Source: Bifidobacterium sp. B4142
Lineage (GTDB): Bacteria; Actinomycetota; Actinomycetes; Actinomycetales; Bifidobacteriaceae
Reading direction: 5' to 3'
Length of the DNA stretch: 64,000 bases
Assembly (NCBI RefSeq): GCF_026537325.1
Contig: NZ_JAFNMJ010000006.1
Location: 80,837 to 144,836 of the forward strand
This document shows, piece after piece, positions 46,600 to 55,681 of this stretch (position 1 is its first letter; every line of letters begins with the position of its first letter). The position numbers and the translations under genes were made by a program. The notes beneath the pieces were generated by a model, which saw only the letters and a list, made by a program, of their open reading frames with translations, searched no databases and had not been told where the DNA came from.

Positions 46600-49086
46600 T
46601 CAGCCGCGGATCAGGGCCAGGGTCAGCATGTCAGGGGTGGGGCACTCATTGCCAGCCTGAATCCTCACCCTGACAGACCGGTCGGGCAGGGCATTCAAGC
46701 CTTGCCCATTCAGGGGGTACCGGTCGAGGACCGTGCCGTGCTCATGGCTCCTGACTGGTTGCCCCAGCTCCAAGCCTTCCGCTCGCAGAGAATAACGAGC
46801 TGTGCTGTTCTGGCTGCGCATGGCCACCTCCAGCATCCTTGCTTTCCCAGTGGCATCATGGAGCCGGTAGGAGAAGCAGCCGCCAGTCAGTGCGCGACGG
46901 GTGTTCGCTCCTTCGATCAGCTCCTGCCGGTCATTCCGACCCTGATATTCATGGTCGATCTCGGACTGCTGGGATCCGCATTTCACCTGATCGCAAATCT
47001 GACGCTCATGGGCCTGTTCCTGAACATCAATGTTTTTCAAGATGCGATGAACGCGGTCTTTATCCCAATCCTGTGCCCAAGGCAGATAAACCGAGTACCT
47101 GGAGGCCTCTATAGAGGTGAAGGGGACCAGCAACAGGCGCGAGTCGGTCCACTCGGGGTCCCTTTCCGCCTCCCGGGCTGGTGCGTGCGGTCTGGCGACG
47201 GCCACCTCGATGGCGCCGTCGTCCTGGGGGTGGGGCAGAAGGAAGTCCTTGGGCTCTCCCAGGAGCAGAGGCAGGTCGCCAAGCGGGCGCAGAGGACCGG
47301 CGGCGATATGACCGGCTCGGGAGTCGTCTGCCTTCAGGCCCTCCAGATCAGCGTCATCGCTGCGGGCAGCCATGACCTTGACACCGCGCAGCAGGCTGAT
47401 CCAGTCCGAACCGTCAGGCAGGGGCTCGGCAGTCACCCGGACCCGGTGGGCCACCTCCAAAGTTGCTTGTCCAGTCCAGGTCAGGCGCAAATGGTCGAAG
47501 CATGGGCTGTTGTTTGAAGCGGACCTCGTTGGTTCGACGGTCAGCTGGGCCTGCTGTCCTTGCATGACCCGGTACCTGGCATCCTCAAGCCACCAGGGAT
47601 GACGTAGGTAAAGGTCCACGGTCTGTTGCTCCTCCGGCGGACCTTCCAGGTCCAGACGGCCCAGGTTGGCTGTTCCGGGGCCGGGAGCATAGGATAGTCC
47701 GACGCGCAGTCCGCGGGCGGACCAGTCCAGGACGGCAGGAATGAAGAGGTTGACCACCAGGGACTCGGATTTGCTGCCGGGCTCATTTCCTGGTTGGCGT
47801 TCGAAGATCATGCTGTTGTAGCGTGCGTGATTCTCCAGGCCTGTGCCAACGCAGCACCAGAAGGAGCGCTGGGCGCTGGAGTAGACCCGGTAATGCCGTG
47901 GACGCATAGGGGTGAAATAGACGAAGCCGTGCTCGTGGATGCCTACTGTGGAGACCAGATGATTGACCAGCACCCGCTCGTAGAAATCCAGGTATCGGGC
48001 CTGCCCTGTGCGCCTATAGAGGCTCAGGGCCAGCTTGGCCATGTTGCAGCTGTTGCAGGTCTCCAGGCCTTCCCGGGAGGTGACCACGGCGGAGAAGTCG
48101 TCCGGCGGGTTGAAATGCTCCGAGACGGAGTGGGCACCGATGGAGACCGTGCGCCGGTCCACCACCCCATGCCAGAAGGTGTCTACGGCCCTGCGATAGG
48201 TTTTCTCGCGGGTGATCTCAAACAGACGCTCGTAACCCAGGACCTTGGGGATCTGCGTGTTGGCATGCAGGCCTGTAAGCCGATCCTTGCCGCCGGCCAG
48301 CGGTTCGAAGAAGGCCTGGTCGGTCAGGCGGCGGGCCTGGCGCAGATAGCGTTCTCTCCCGGTCAGCTGGTATAGACGGGCAAAGACATCGTTCAATCCT
48401 CCGTATTCACAAGACAGCATGGCTTGGAAATCCTGCTCGGCAATGGCGTCCGCTAGATTGCACCACCAGTCAGCCAGCTGCAGAACCATGTCGTGGGCCA
48501 TGGCGGAGGCATCTGCTGCTTGGCTGTTGTTTTCAGGGATTTGGAAGGCCTGCCAGCAATCCAATAGACCCGCCATGAGCTTGTGGAGGTTGTAGAGGGG
48601 AACCCATGCGCCTTGCAGATCGAATGACTGTGCCTGGATATGGCCTTTTCGCAGGCTTCGGAAGAGCTCGGCGCTGTGGGGCATGCCGCCTAGGAAGCCG
48701 TCGCCGGAGGCTCGTTGACATTCACGCAGGACAGTCAACATATAGGTTGCCCTTGCCAGGAAGCGGTGATCGAGCAGAGTCTGCCAGTATGCCGCCAGGC
48801 CGGATAGGTAGTGGCCGCCCATATGGCCATCCAGGCCCATGGATTCCCAGTTAGGGTAAGGGCTGTCCTGGTGGGGCAGGCCGACCTCGCGCCGGTATGG
48901 GGCCAGCAGACGGTCAGGATCCAGGCTGAGCAGGTAGTCCGCACCGGCCTGCTGGGCATCAGCATAGGTACTGCCCGGGGTCAGGCAGATCTGGGACGGG
49001 GCAAAGGTGAAGTACTCATGCTCCTGCCCATGTTTCCGTCGGAGCTGGTTTGTGGGTGATGCGGATCGTACGTGTGTATCGGTCAT
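46600..49086 (-). CDS. Beta-L-arabinofuranosidase-type glycoside hydrolase (GH127/GH146 clan)
   Basis: 828 aa from the ATG at 49086, with AGGAGG upstream. The N-terminal DUF1680-type (alpha/alpha)6 barrel has YPNWESMGLDGHMGGHYLSGLA. Active-site elements follow the cysteine-nucleophile glycosidase scheme: a Glu in SVSEHFNPP (about 323), the zinc ligands Glu342 and Cys344 in ETCNSC, and the Cys pair 411-412 in FWCCVGTG. C-terminal beta domains follow. No signal peptide, so it acts on imported arabino-oligosaccharides. Its pattern is nearer the larger Bacteroides-type enzymes (GH146) than HypBA1. A LacI-type operator core overlaps its promoter. Confidence 0.82.
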   Translation of the reverse strand: MTDTHVRSASPTNQLRRKHGQEHEYFTFAPSQICLTPGSTYADAQQAGADYLLSLDPDRLLAPYRREVGLPHQDSPYPNWESMGLDGHMGGHYLSGLAAYWQTLLDHRFLARATYMLTVLRECQRASGDGFLGGMPHSAELFRSLRKGHIQAQSFDLQGAWVPLYNLHKLMAGLLDCWQAFQIPENNSQAADASAMAHDMVLQLADWWCNLADAIAEQDFQAMLSCEYGGLNDVFARLYQLTGRERYLRQARRLTDQAFFEPLAGGKDRLTGLHANTQIPKVLGYERLFEITREKTYRRAVDTFWHGVVDRRTVSIGAHSVSEHFNPPDDFSAVVTSREGLETCNSCNMAKLALSLYRRTGQARYLDFYERVLVNHLVSTVGIHEHGFVYFTPMRPRHYRVYSSAQRSFWCCVGTGLENHARYNSMIFERQPGNEPGSKSESLVVNLFIPAVLDWSARGLRVGLSYAPGPGTANLGRLDLEGPPEEQQTVDLYLRHPWWLEDARYRVMQGQQAQLTVEPTRSASNNSPCFDHLRLTWTGQATLEVAHRVRVTAEPLPDGSDWISLLRGVKVMAARSDDADLEGLKADDSRAGHIAAGPLRPLGDLPLLLGEPKDFLLPHPQDDGAIEVAVARPHAPAREAERDPEWTDSRLLLVPFTSIEASRYSVYLPWAQDWDKDRVHRILKNIDVQEQAHERQICDQVKCGSQQSEIDHEYQGRNDRQELIEGANTRRALTGGCFSYRLHDATGKARMLEVAMRSQNSTARYSLRAEGLELGQPVRSHEHGTVLDRYPLNGQGLNALPDRSVRVRIQAGNECPTPDMLTLALIRG

Positions 49087-49164
49087 GACCCCTCCTTGCG
49101 GCAAATATCTAGTGGCCGCGCACGACGACCAGCGAAGCAGGGGCCGACTATGCTGCTGGAAGTA

Positions 49165-49193
49165 ATTATAGCGCTTAGCGGTTTGCTACAGTC
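49165..49193 (-). promoter_or_regulatory. Promoter and overlapping LacI-type operator of the GH127/146 gene
   Basis: On the minus strand TATAAT (49170-49165) is preceded at 17 bp by GACTGT (49193-49188). The palindromic core AGCGCT (49170-49175) within TAAGCGCTATA overlaps the -10, so a bound regulator would block transcription. Confidence 0.6.
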
Positions 49194-49194
49194 A

Positions 49195-50386
49195 TGAGGG
49201 CACCAGGGACCGTGTCCAGGATCCGCATAGTTCCTATGAGGACATGAGCGGTTGACCATCAAAGCAGTGGCTGAGACGCTTATTGGAGAATCGGGATGTG
49301 CTGGTGGCGGTCGTTGCGGATTGTTGTGGTTGCGGCAGCCATCAGATCCGACGGCCAGAGCGGTTGTCTTTCTTGCGTGGTTCTTATTTCATCAATCCAT
49401 TCAGGTTGAGGCATTGGTCGAGTTAGAGCAATACAGCCGAACCAGGACGATGGGTCTTGTACGCTTCAGACTGATCTGCATGGATCAAGCCATTTAATGG
49501 CTGATGGCCCCTTCTCGCGGAATGGTTGGTGCCAAGACAGCGGCAGAGTCGCATGCCCAGCGCAGTGACTGCTTTTCCAGTGAATGGACCATCTTGCCAG
49601 AATGCCTCTCATGGGCCAAAGCAGGGATGGCATACGGCGCGAAAGCACTCATACGCGACCCGATCTGCCTGGTTCTTGCATGCGGGGCTCCTGACCAGCC
49701 TCGACTTCTCTATCGTGCATTGTCTCTGCAGATCCTATACTTGTACGGCTTCGGCCTTCCGTGGCTGAATTGATGGGCTGATGAGCGATTCCTGGTTTGT
49801 CATCAGTTTGTGCGTCTTTGGCGGGTGAGGCGAAGATTAGGACAGATGCAATGCATAAAACAGCAAATGCGAGTTGCTTGAATGTGGGAAAACGGCCAGA
49901 GACGAACTCTATCGTTGGCTTTGCCGGGTTGATCAGAGCCTGGACACATCTATCGAGGTTGATGCAGACTTAGGGATCGATGCTGATGGGATAAGATGAC
50001 ACTCTTGCTTTAGGTTGTGATTGGAAGATGGTAGTCGGTGGCTGCGCTTACCTGGTGTGCCTTTTGTTCGTGTTGGAGCTTTGTGTTTGGGTTTTGTGGT
50101 CTGTTTTGCCGAAAGCGGGTTGCCTATGCCCGCGCTTTTGGCTTTTAGACTTGGTGATTGTGGATGCCTGACGCGGCAGCGACCGTCAAGGCCGATCGCA
50201 ATCCCGTTCTCGGCTTTCTCTGCATTAAAGTCGGGCTGGGTTGCTGTTTGCTGGCGGTGTGTGGTTGGTCCGACTGGGGTCTGGTTGTGGTTTGTAGGGT
50301 TGTTGGGTGTGGTGGCGGTCCCGTCGTGTTGGGGGTGGCGGGGCCGCCTGTTGGCCTGGGTCCTGTTGGGGTGTGGCCCGGGCTGC
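49195..50386. other. 1.2-kb gene-poor stretch, probably decayed sequence
   Basis: No reading frame here has a ribosome-binding site with coding character. A frame beginning TTG at 49252 reads T-I-K-A-V-A-E before losing similarity, which recalls the first residues of LacI regulators; that is too short to count as evidence. Frames at 49504-49773 and 50021-50398 show no family. From about 50000 the plus strand becomes very G+T-rich towards the RCC1-gene end. No complete inverted repeat or transposase could be recognised. Confidence 0.4.
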
Positions 50387-53300
50387 TTACTCGTGTGAAG
50401 TGTTTGTTTGGGTTTGTTGTCGTCGGTTTTTGGCGGCTGTGGCGGCTCCTGCGGCGAGCAGTCCTGTGGCGAGCAGGAGGAGCATGCCGTTTCCTCCGGT
50501 CAGGGGCAGGCTGGCGATGGACAGGTACCGGTAGGTGTTGCTTGTGTCGGTTTGCTGCTGTCTGCCGTCCTGGGTCCAGTCGATGGCTGCGGGGACGGGG
50601 CCTGGCGTGTAGGCGGGCGTGGTGGCGTTCCAGGTGCCGTCCGCGTTGGGCGTCAGGTTTTTGCCGGCGGCAAGGCAGGCGCCTTGCTGCCGGGTTTGGT
50701 CGAAGCAGATGCTGGTGGCTTGTGGTTTTCCGGGGAAGCCGACCGGTCCTGGCCGGCTGGCCGGCCAGGCTTCAGCGGGCTCGCGCCCCAGCTGGCCGTT
50801 GATGTTGCTCCCCCAGGAGTACAGGTTGCCGTCTGAGGCCAGGCCGTAGGACAGGTTGTCCCATCCGGCGCTCACCTGCACCCAGGTCAAGCCGGAAGGC
50901 CCGTCTGCCGGCGCCGCCACCTGGACCGGGGTATGCCGCTCAATGGTGGTGCCGTCCCCGATCTGGCCGTAATCGTTGTTGCCCCAGGCGTACAGGCGCC
51001 CGGCAGAATCGATGCCAAGAGACGTGCTGTTGTGGACGCTGACCTGCTTCCAGGATTGCCCAGCATAGGAAGGGCGGGCCTGGGCCAGTGTACACACCAT
51101 AATATTGGCGTCCCCGTTGCCGACGCTGCCGCTGAAGCTGCTGCCCCAGCCGTAGGCGTTGCCGTCGGAGCCGATGGCCAGCGAGCTGTAGTCGCCCATC
51201 TGGAACTGTCCCCAGGATGACACGCCCTCTGGTTTGGCCACAGGGACAGGGGTGAGCCTGTCTGGCGTTATTTGCCCGGTGCCCAGCTCGCAAGCCCTGG
51301 AGTATCCCCAGCCGTAGAGCTGGTTGTCCGAGCCCAGAGCCAGGGAATGCCAGCCCCAGCCGCTCATCCGCTTCCAGGTGAACCCTGAGGGCGCATGCTC
51401 CGGCAAGCTTACCCGGACGGGAGTGTATTGCCGGGTGGTGGTCCCGTTGCCTACATAGCCATGCTCATTGAGGCCCCAGCTGTAGAGCTGGCCGTCGGAG
51501 CCCAATGCCAGCGCGTGCAGGCTTCCCGCCTCCACATGCTTCCAGGTGAACCCTGCTGGCGCGTCTTGGGGCTTGTCGACCTTGCCGGGCCGGGGGTCGG
51601 CCGGGATGCCGTTGATGGTCTTGCCGCCGATGCTGCGTCCCAGCGTGGCGTTCTCGTTGTCGCCCCAGCTGTAGATATTGCCGTCGGAGCCCAGGCCCAG
51701 TGTGAACATGTATCCTGCCGAGGCCTGCACCCAGGTGAACCCGGCTGGCGCGCCTTCGGGCTTCAACGCCCGGACCGGCTCATGCCGGTCGGTGGCGGTG
51801 CCGTCGCCCAGTTGGCCGTACTGGTTGCTTCCCCACGCGTACAAGTTGCCGTCCGAGGCGACAGCAGCGATGTTTCCTCTTCCTGCGCTGATTTGGCTGA
51901 ATCTGATGCCGCGCGGCTTGGGCGGGGTCAGGGTCACCTTGGTGCCTCCGGTCTCGGGTCCTTGGGCGGGGCTGATGGTCCAGTGCTGCGTGTCCGTCCT
52001 GGTCCACCGGGCGGTCAGGGTGATGTCATGGGTGACGGGCTGGGTGAAGTCGTAGGCCACATTGTCTTGGAACCAGCCGTCGAACAGGCAGCCGTCGGCT
52101 TTCGGGTCCGGCTGGGGGCGTTCCGCCTGCCCGTCCTGGGTGACGGCCTGGCTGGGGGGCATGCCCGTGGGGGCGGGGCAGGAGCTGTCCTTGGAGGTGA
52201 AGCCGACCTGGTATTTGGGGGCGATATATGTGTATTGCAGGTGCGCGTCCGGCTGCGGCCCGTTCCTGTTCCAGACGACCCTCACGTCCACGGCCCCCGG
52301 GTCATGCGCGGGCGTGGTCGCCTGCCAGGTGCCATCAGGGTTGGCCGTGATCCCCCCCATGGCCTTGGCCTGGCCGAACAGGACATCAGTAGGCGTGGTG
52401 GCGCCGGGGAAGACGACCATGACCGGCCGGTTCCGGTCGGTGGTGGTGCCGTCGCCCAGCTGGCCGTTGCCGTTGACTCCCCAGGTGTAGAGCTGGCCGT
52501 TCGAGCCGATCGCCGCAGAATGGTTGCAGCCTAGGATCGCGTATTTCCAGGTGAACCCGGCGGGCGCTCCTTGGGGCTTGCCGACCGGGATTGGCCTGCT
52601 CCTGTTGGTGGTGGTGCCGTCGCCCAGCTGGCTGTGTTCGTTGCTTCCCCAGATGTAGAAGCTGCCGTCCGAGCCTAAAGCCTCGGTATGCCAGTCGCCT
52701 AGGCTGATTTGTTTCCAGGTGAATCCGTCGGGGGCTCCTTGGGGCTTGCCGACCAAGGTCGGCGTGTGCCGGTCGGTGGTGGTGCCGTCGCCCAGCTGGG
52801 CTCTGTAGTTCTGTCCCCAGGTGTAGAGCTGGCCGTCCGAGCCGATGGCCGCGGAATGCTGCCAGCCTATGCTGACCTGTTTCCAGGTGAATCCGTCGGG
52901 GGCTCCTTGGGGCTTGCCGACCAGGACTGGCCTGCTCCTGTCGGTGGTGGTGCCGTCGCCCAGCTGGCCGTACTGGTTGTTCCCCCATGTGTAGAGGCTG
53001 CCGTCCGAGCCGAATGCTGCGGTATTCAAGTCTCCTAGGATGAATCGTTTCCAGGTGAATCCTTCTGGCGCGCCTTGGGGCTTGCCGACCGGGATTGGCC
53101 TGTTCCGGTTGGTGGTGGTCCCGTCGCCCAGCTGGCCATGGCCGTTGTCTCCCCATGTGTAGAGGTTGCCGTCCGAGCCGAACGCCGCGGAATGGGACCA
53201 GCCTACGCTGGCTTGTTTCCAAATGAATCCTTCTGGCGCGCCTTGGGGCTTCTTCACTTGGACTGGCGTGTTCCTGTTGGTGTTGGTGCCGTCGCCCAGC

Positions 53301-54028
53301 TCGCCGCCGCCGTTGTCTCCCCATGTGTAGAGGCTGCCGTCCGAGGCGAGGGCCGCGGAATGCATGCCGCCCATGCTGAGCTGGCTGAATTTGATGCCGC
53401 GCTGTGCTGGCGGGGTGAGGGTGACCTTGGCGCCCCCGGTTATAGGCCCTTGGCTGGGGCTGATGGACCAGTTGTCGTCTCCCTTGGTCCACCGGGCGGT
53501 CAGGGCGATGCTGCGGGTGACGGGCTGGTTGAAGTCGTAGGCGACATCGCCTTGGAACCAGCCGTCGAACAGGTACCCGTCCCTGGACGGGTCGGGGCTG
53601 GGCCGGCTGGCCTGCCCCCCGTCGGGGATGGTCTGCCCGCCGATGCTGCTGCCGCCGGCCGGGTCGAAGCTGACCGTCCAGGTTTGAGAGGATTGGGCCT
53701 GCGGCCGGCTGCCTGTGGTGTCGGGAGCGTCGGGCGCGGCCAGGGGGGAGGATGACGGCAGTGGGGAGGATGTGGTCAGCGGGGATGAAGGGGCTGGCGG
53801 GGTGGCGGTCAGCGCGCTGCCAGCGGCGTCGGGCTGCCGGCTATCTGCGCTGGGGGTTTCGGGGTCCTGCTTCCTTGGGTTTTCCAGGGTGGCGTGCGTG
53901 GCCGTGCCGGATGGTTTGCCGACGGTGGCATCGGCTGCGGCCAAGCCTCCGGCCAGGAGGCTGGCAGGCAGGATGACGACAAGCAAGATGCCGATGGCCC
54001 TGGCCGAGATGTTCGAATGCTGGCGCAT
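50387..54028 (-). CDS. LPXTG-anchored RCC1-propeller surface protein with InlB-type repeats
   Basis: 1213 aa from the ATG at 54028; an in-frame GTG at 54037 is possible. Signal peptide (ILLVVILPASLLAGGLAAADA), then a Pro/Ser/Thr-rich linker. Two similar modules follow. Each has an InlB/Flg_new-type repeat (DGYLFDGWFQGDVAYDF...LTARW; DGCLFDGWFQDNVAYDF...), a TIG-like strand (ISPSQGP-x-TGG-K-VTLTPP), RCC1 repeats (LYTWG-x-N-x-x-GQLGDGTTT; six in module one, seven in module two), and then a second TIG-like part (ITANPDGTWQATTPAHDPGAVDV). The C-terminus is LPLTG, a hydrophobic helix and a basic tail, which is a sortase signal. Probably a wall-anchored adhesin or binding protein; partner unknown. 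Confidence 0.88.
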   Translation of the reverse strand: MRQHSNISARAIGILLVVILPASLLAGGLAAADATVGKPSGTATHATLENPRKQDPETPSADSRQPDAAGSALTATPPAPSSPLTTSSPLPSSSPLAAPDAPDTTGSRPQAQSSQTWTVSFDPAGGSSIGGQTIPDGGQASRPSPDPSRDGYLFDGWFQGDVAYDFNQPVTRSIALTARWTKGDDNWSISPSQGPITGGAKVTLTPPAQRGIKFSQLSMGGMHSAALASDGSLYTWGDNGGGELGDGTNTNRNTPVQVKKPQGAPEGFIWKQASVGWSHSAAFGSDGNLYTWGDNGHGQLGDGTTTNRNRPIPVGKPQGAPEGFTWKRFILGDLNTAAFGSDGSLYTWGNNQYGQLGDGTTTDRSRPVLVGKPQGAPDGFTWKQVSIGWQHSAAIGSDGQLYTWGQNYRAQLGDGTTTDRHTPTLVGKPQGAPDGFTWKQISLGDWHTEALGSDGSFYIWGSNEHSQLGDGTTTNRSRPIPVGKPQGAPAGFTWKYAILGCNHSAAIGSNGQLYTWGVNGNGQLGDGTTTDRNRPVMVVFPGATTPTDVLFGQAKAMGGITANPDGTWQATTPAHDPGAVDVRVVWNRNGPQPDAHLQYTYIAPKYQVGFTSKDSSCPAPTGMPPSQAVTQDGQAERPQPDPKADGCLFDGWFQDNVAYDFTQPVTHDITLTARWTRTDTQHWTISPAQGPETGGTKVTLTPPKPRGIRFSQISAGRGNIAAVASDGNLYAWGSNQYGQLGDGTATDRHEPVRALKPEGAPAGFTWVQASAGYMFTLGLGSDGNIYSWGDNENATLGRSIGGKTINGIPADPRPGKVDKPQDAPAGFTWKHVEAGSLHALALGSDGQLYSWGLNEHGYVGNGTTTRQYTPVRVSLPEHAPSGFTWKRMSGWGWHSLALGSDNQLYGWGYSRACELGTGQITPDRLTPVPVAKPEGVSSWGQFQMGDYSSLAIGSDGNAYGWGSSFSGSVGNGDANIMVCTLAQARPSYAGQSWKQVSVHNSTSLGIDSAGRLYAWGNNDYGQIGDGTTIERHTPVQVAAPADGPSGLTWVQVSAGWDNLSYGLASDGNLYSWGSNINGQLGREPAEAWPASRPGPVGFPGKPQATSICFDQTRQQGACLAAGKNLTPNADGTWNATTPAYTPGPVPAAIDWTQDGRQQQTDTSNTYRYLSIASLPLTGGNGMLLLLATGLLAAGAATAAKNRRQQTQTNTSHE

Positions 54029-54469
54029 GATATGCACAAACCCCTATCCACGCATACGCGGTCATGCTTCCCAGTGCCCCCGCCTCATGTAAAGCCGCAA
54101 GCCGCACATGTATTCCCTACAACCAGAAACAACCTTATCACGCTCAGCCTCATCACTTTAAAGCGAAGCATCCCGCTCCCAGCAGCAGGGGCGTCCGTCA
54201 TACGGCTGCCCTTCACCTTTGGAACATTAACAGGGTAACTTTTTAGGGATTCTTGCGGGCTTGTCTGGTCGATTCCTCATGCTTATGTCGGTTCGTGGAA
54301 CAGTGAATGCCTGGGGGGTCCGAAGACATTCCGCTTGTGTGGAAAGCACCAGTTGTTGATTTTTGCATCGGTCGGTTACAAGTGTGGCTGATGACATTGA
54401 TCAGCAAGTGATTCCCTCTTACCTTCAAGTGAGAGAGACTGGCCTTGGGCAGGATGACTGGCTAAAGTT
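54029..54469. other. Intergenic region upstream of the RCC1 gene
   Basis: About 440 bp, richer in A+T than the genes beside it. It must hold the RCC1-gene promoter and the end of the metallopeptidase transcript. I found no convincing hairpin and no frame with coding character. AGGGG before 54037 is the likely ribosome-binding site of the RCC1 gene. Confidence 0.4.
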
Positions 54470-55543
54470 TTAGTGCCCGCAGGGCAACTGGTCCATATGC
54501 CCGCTGTAGTCGTGGTTGACTGCATTGGTATCCCAAGGGTAGGGCAGAGCGGTCTGCGGATATATGTCCGCAAGCAGGTCGTAGCCGATCGGGTCGTATT
54601 CGTGCAGCTCATTCCTGGTGTTGAGCGGGCCTCGGACCCCGTCCCAGGTGTCGTCGGCGCTCTCGGCCATGACGTTGAACCACATGGATGTAAGGGTGGC
54701 GAAGTACTCTTCGATGTTGCCGATCAGGTAGGTTCGCGGCCAGAGTCCAGCCTCCATTGCATGGCTGTAGGCGGCCTGGATTCGATGGGCCAGACTCTGA
54801 TCTTCCAGACGGTTGATGCCCAGCAGGTGGATGGCGTGGCCGAATTCATGGGCCAGTATGGACTCGTTAGGGTACCGGGTCTGATGCATGCCCTCAGTGA
54901 TGCGCTCGATATTGGCTGCGGAGATGGAAGTGACCGGGTCACCGATCATGCCGCCGTACCCTTCCACAGGGCGATCCATAATCTGGGCGCCGCCGCGATG
55001 TTCAGGTATGTCATAGACATCCTCATGAGGCCCGTAGATGGCGACCCTGGCCCCAAGGGAGATCATGGTCCGGGCTATCCGCGGCGATGCGGACATCATG
55101 GTGTCGATCAGGTCGGCCGCCAACAGCCGGGTGTGGTGCCTGACGTCTTCAGATGACTCGATGGGGATTCCGCAGCGGCAGTTGGTGAACTGCGTATACT
55201 GGCAGTGCCAGTTGTTGACCACGATCTCGACTTCCGGATCGGCCTGCTGACCCTGTTGATTGACGATGGCCGCTTCCGCTCGTACGGACAGGCGTCCCAG
55301 AACAGTGCGATCCAAGGGGTCTCTGGTAATCAACGTGGACCGTTTCTTGATGGGTTCATAGACATTGAGCAGATTCCACTCCACGTCGGTCCTCTCCATC
55401 AGCGGCAGAGGATGGTCGTCCAGGGACAGACGGAAATGCCTGGGATCTGAGGCTCCCTCCACCTCCTGGTCCCAGTAGAGCTCGATGCGTCGAGGATCGA
55501 TCATCTGGCTGAAAATCATCCGAGGCGGGTTGGTGTGGGGCAT
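54470..55543 (-). CDS. HEXXH zinc metallopeptidase, gluzincin type (ATLF-like)
   Basis: 357 aa from the ATG at 55543, with AAGGGAGA upstream. Residues 1-110 look like a beta-sandwich (IELYWDQEVEGASDPRHFRLSLDD). The catalytic half has YDIPEHRGG, ILAHEFGHAIHLLGI (His232, Glu233, His236) and a downstream NIEEYFATLTSMWFN, whose Glu278/279 would be the third zinc ligand. E-Y-F-A after HEFGH is reminiscent of the anthrax lethal-factor-like (ATLF) gluzincins. No signal peptide or transmembrane helix is visible, so it is either cytosolic or exported by a non-classical route. It lies beside the AraC, POT and GH127 genes and shares DNA motifs with them. Confidence 0.65.
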   Translation of the reverse strand: MPHTNPPRMIFSQMIDPRRIELYWDQEVEGASDPRHFRLSLDDHPLPLMERTDVEWNLLNVYEPIKKRSTLITRDPLDRTVLGRLSVRAEAAIVNQQGQQADPEVEIVVNNWHCQYTQFTNCRCGIPIESSEDVRHHTRLLAADLIDTMMSASPRIARTMISLGARVAIYGPHEDVYDIPEHRGGAQIMDRPVEGYGGMIGDPVTSISAANIERITEGMHQTRYPNESILAHEFGHAIHLLGINRLEDQSLAHRIQAAYSHAMEAGLWPRTYLIGNIEEYFATLTSMWFNVMAESADDTWDGVRGPLNTRNELHEYDPIGYDLLADIYPQTALPYPWDTNAVNHDYSGHMDQLPCGH

Positions 55544-55634
55544 GGGGATCTCCCTTCGTTGCAAAATCACCTTGCTGTTTTCATCCTATGAGCGTCGGCC
55601 GCGAAATCGGCCTGGCAGAGACCACTGCGTCATT

Positions 55635-55650
55635 AAAACCCACCTATTGT
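55635..55650. promoter_or_regulatory. Candidate AraC site upstream of the metallopeptidase gene
   Basis: AAAACCCACCTATTGT. The same motif with one base change and one extra C occurs at 56563-56579 in front of the AraC gene. Confidence 0.45.
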
Positions 55651-55668
55651 CCTTATGATCGACCCGGT

Positions 55669-55681
55669 TGTAGCGCTCAGT
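55669..55681. promoter_or_regulatory. Candidate LacI-type operator upstream of the metallopeptidase
   Basis: TTGTAGCGCTCAG, with palindromic core AGCGCT at 55672-55677 overlapping the AraC stop codon. The same core occurs before the GH127/146 gene and the ABC permease gene. Confidence 0.4.

Noticed and set aside
49504-49773. Possible 89-aa gene in the gene-poor gap
   Set aside because: No ribosome-binding site, no family pattern, and competing overlapping frames of similar length.
52400-53450. Regular ~160-bp repeats suggestive of a CRISPR or satellite array
   Set aside because: The period and conserved blocks are those of RCC1 blades in one open coding frame; there are no short identical repeats with unique spacers.
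52386-53492. Long alternative frame inside the RCC1 gene
   Set aside because: Arises from the repeated propeller DNA read in another frame; Arg/Gly-rich with no start signal.
54243-54428. Small minus-strand frame of 61 codons
   Set aside because: No ribosome-binding site, odd composition, and it lies in an A+T-rich intergenic region.
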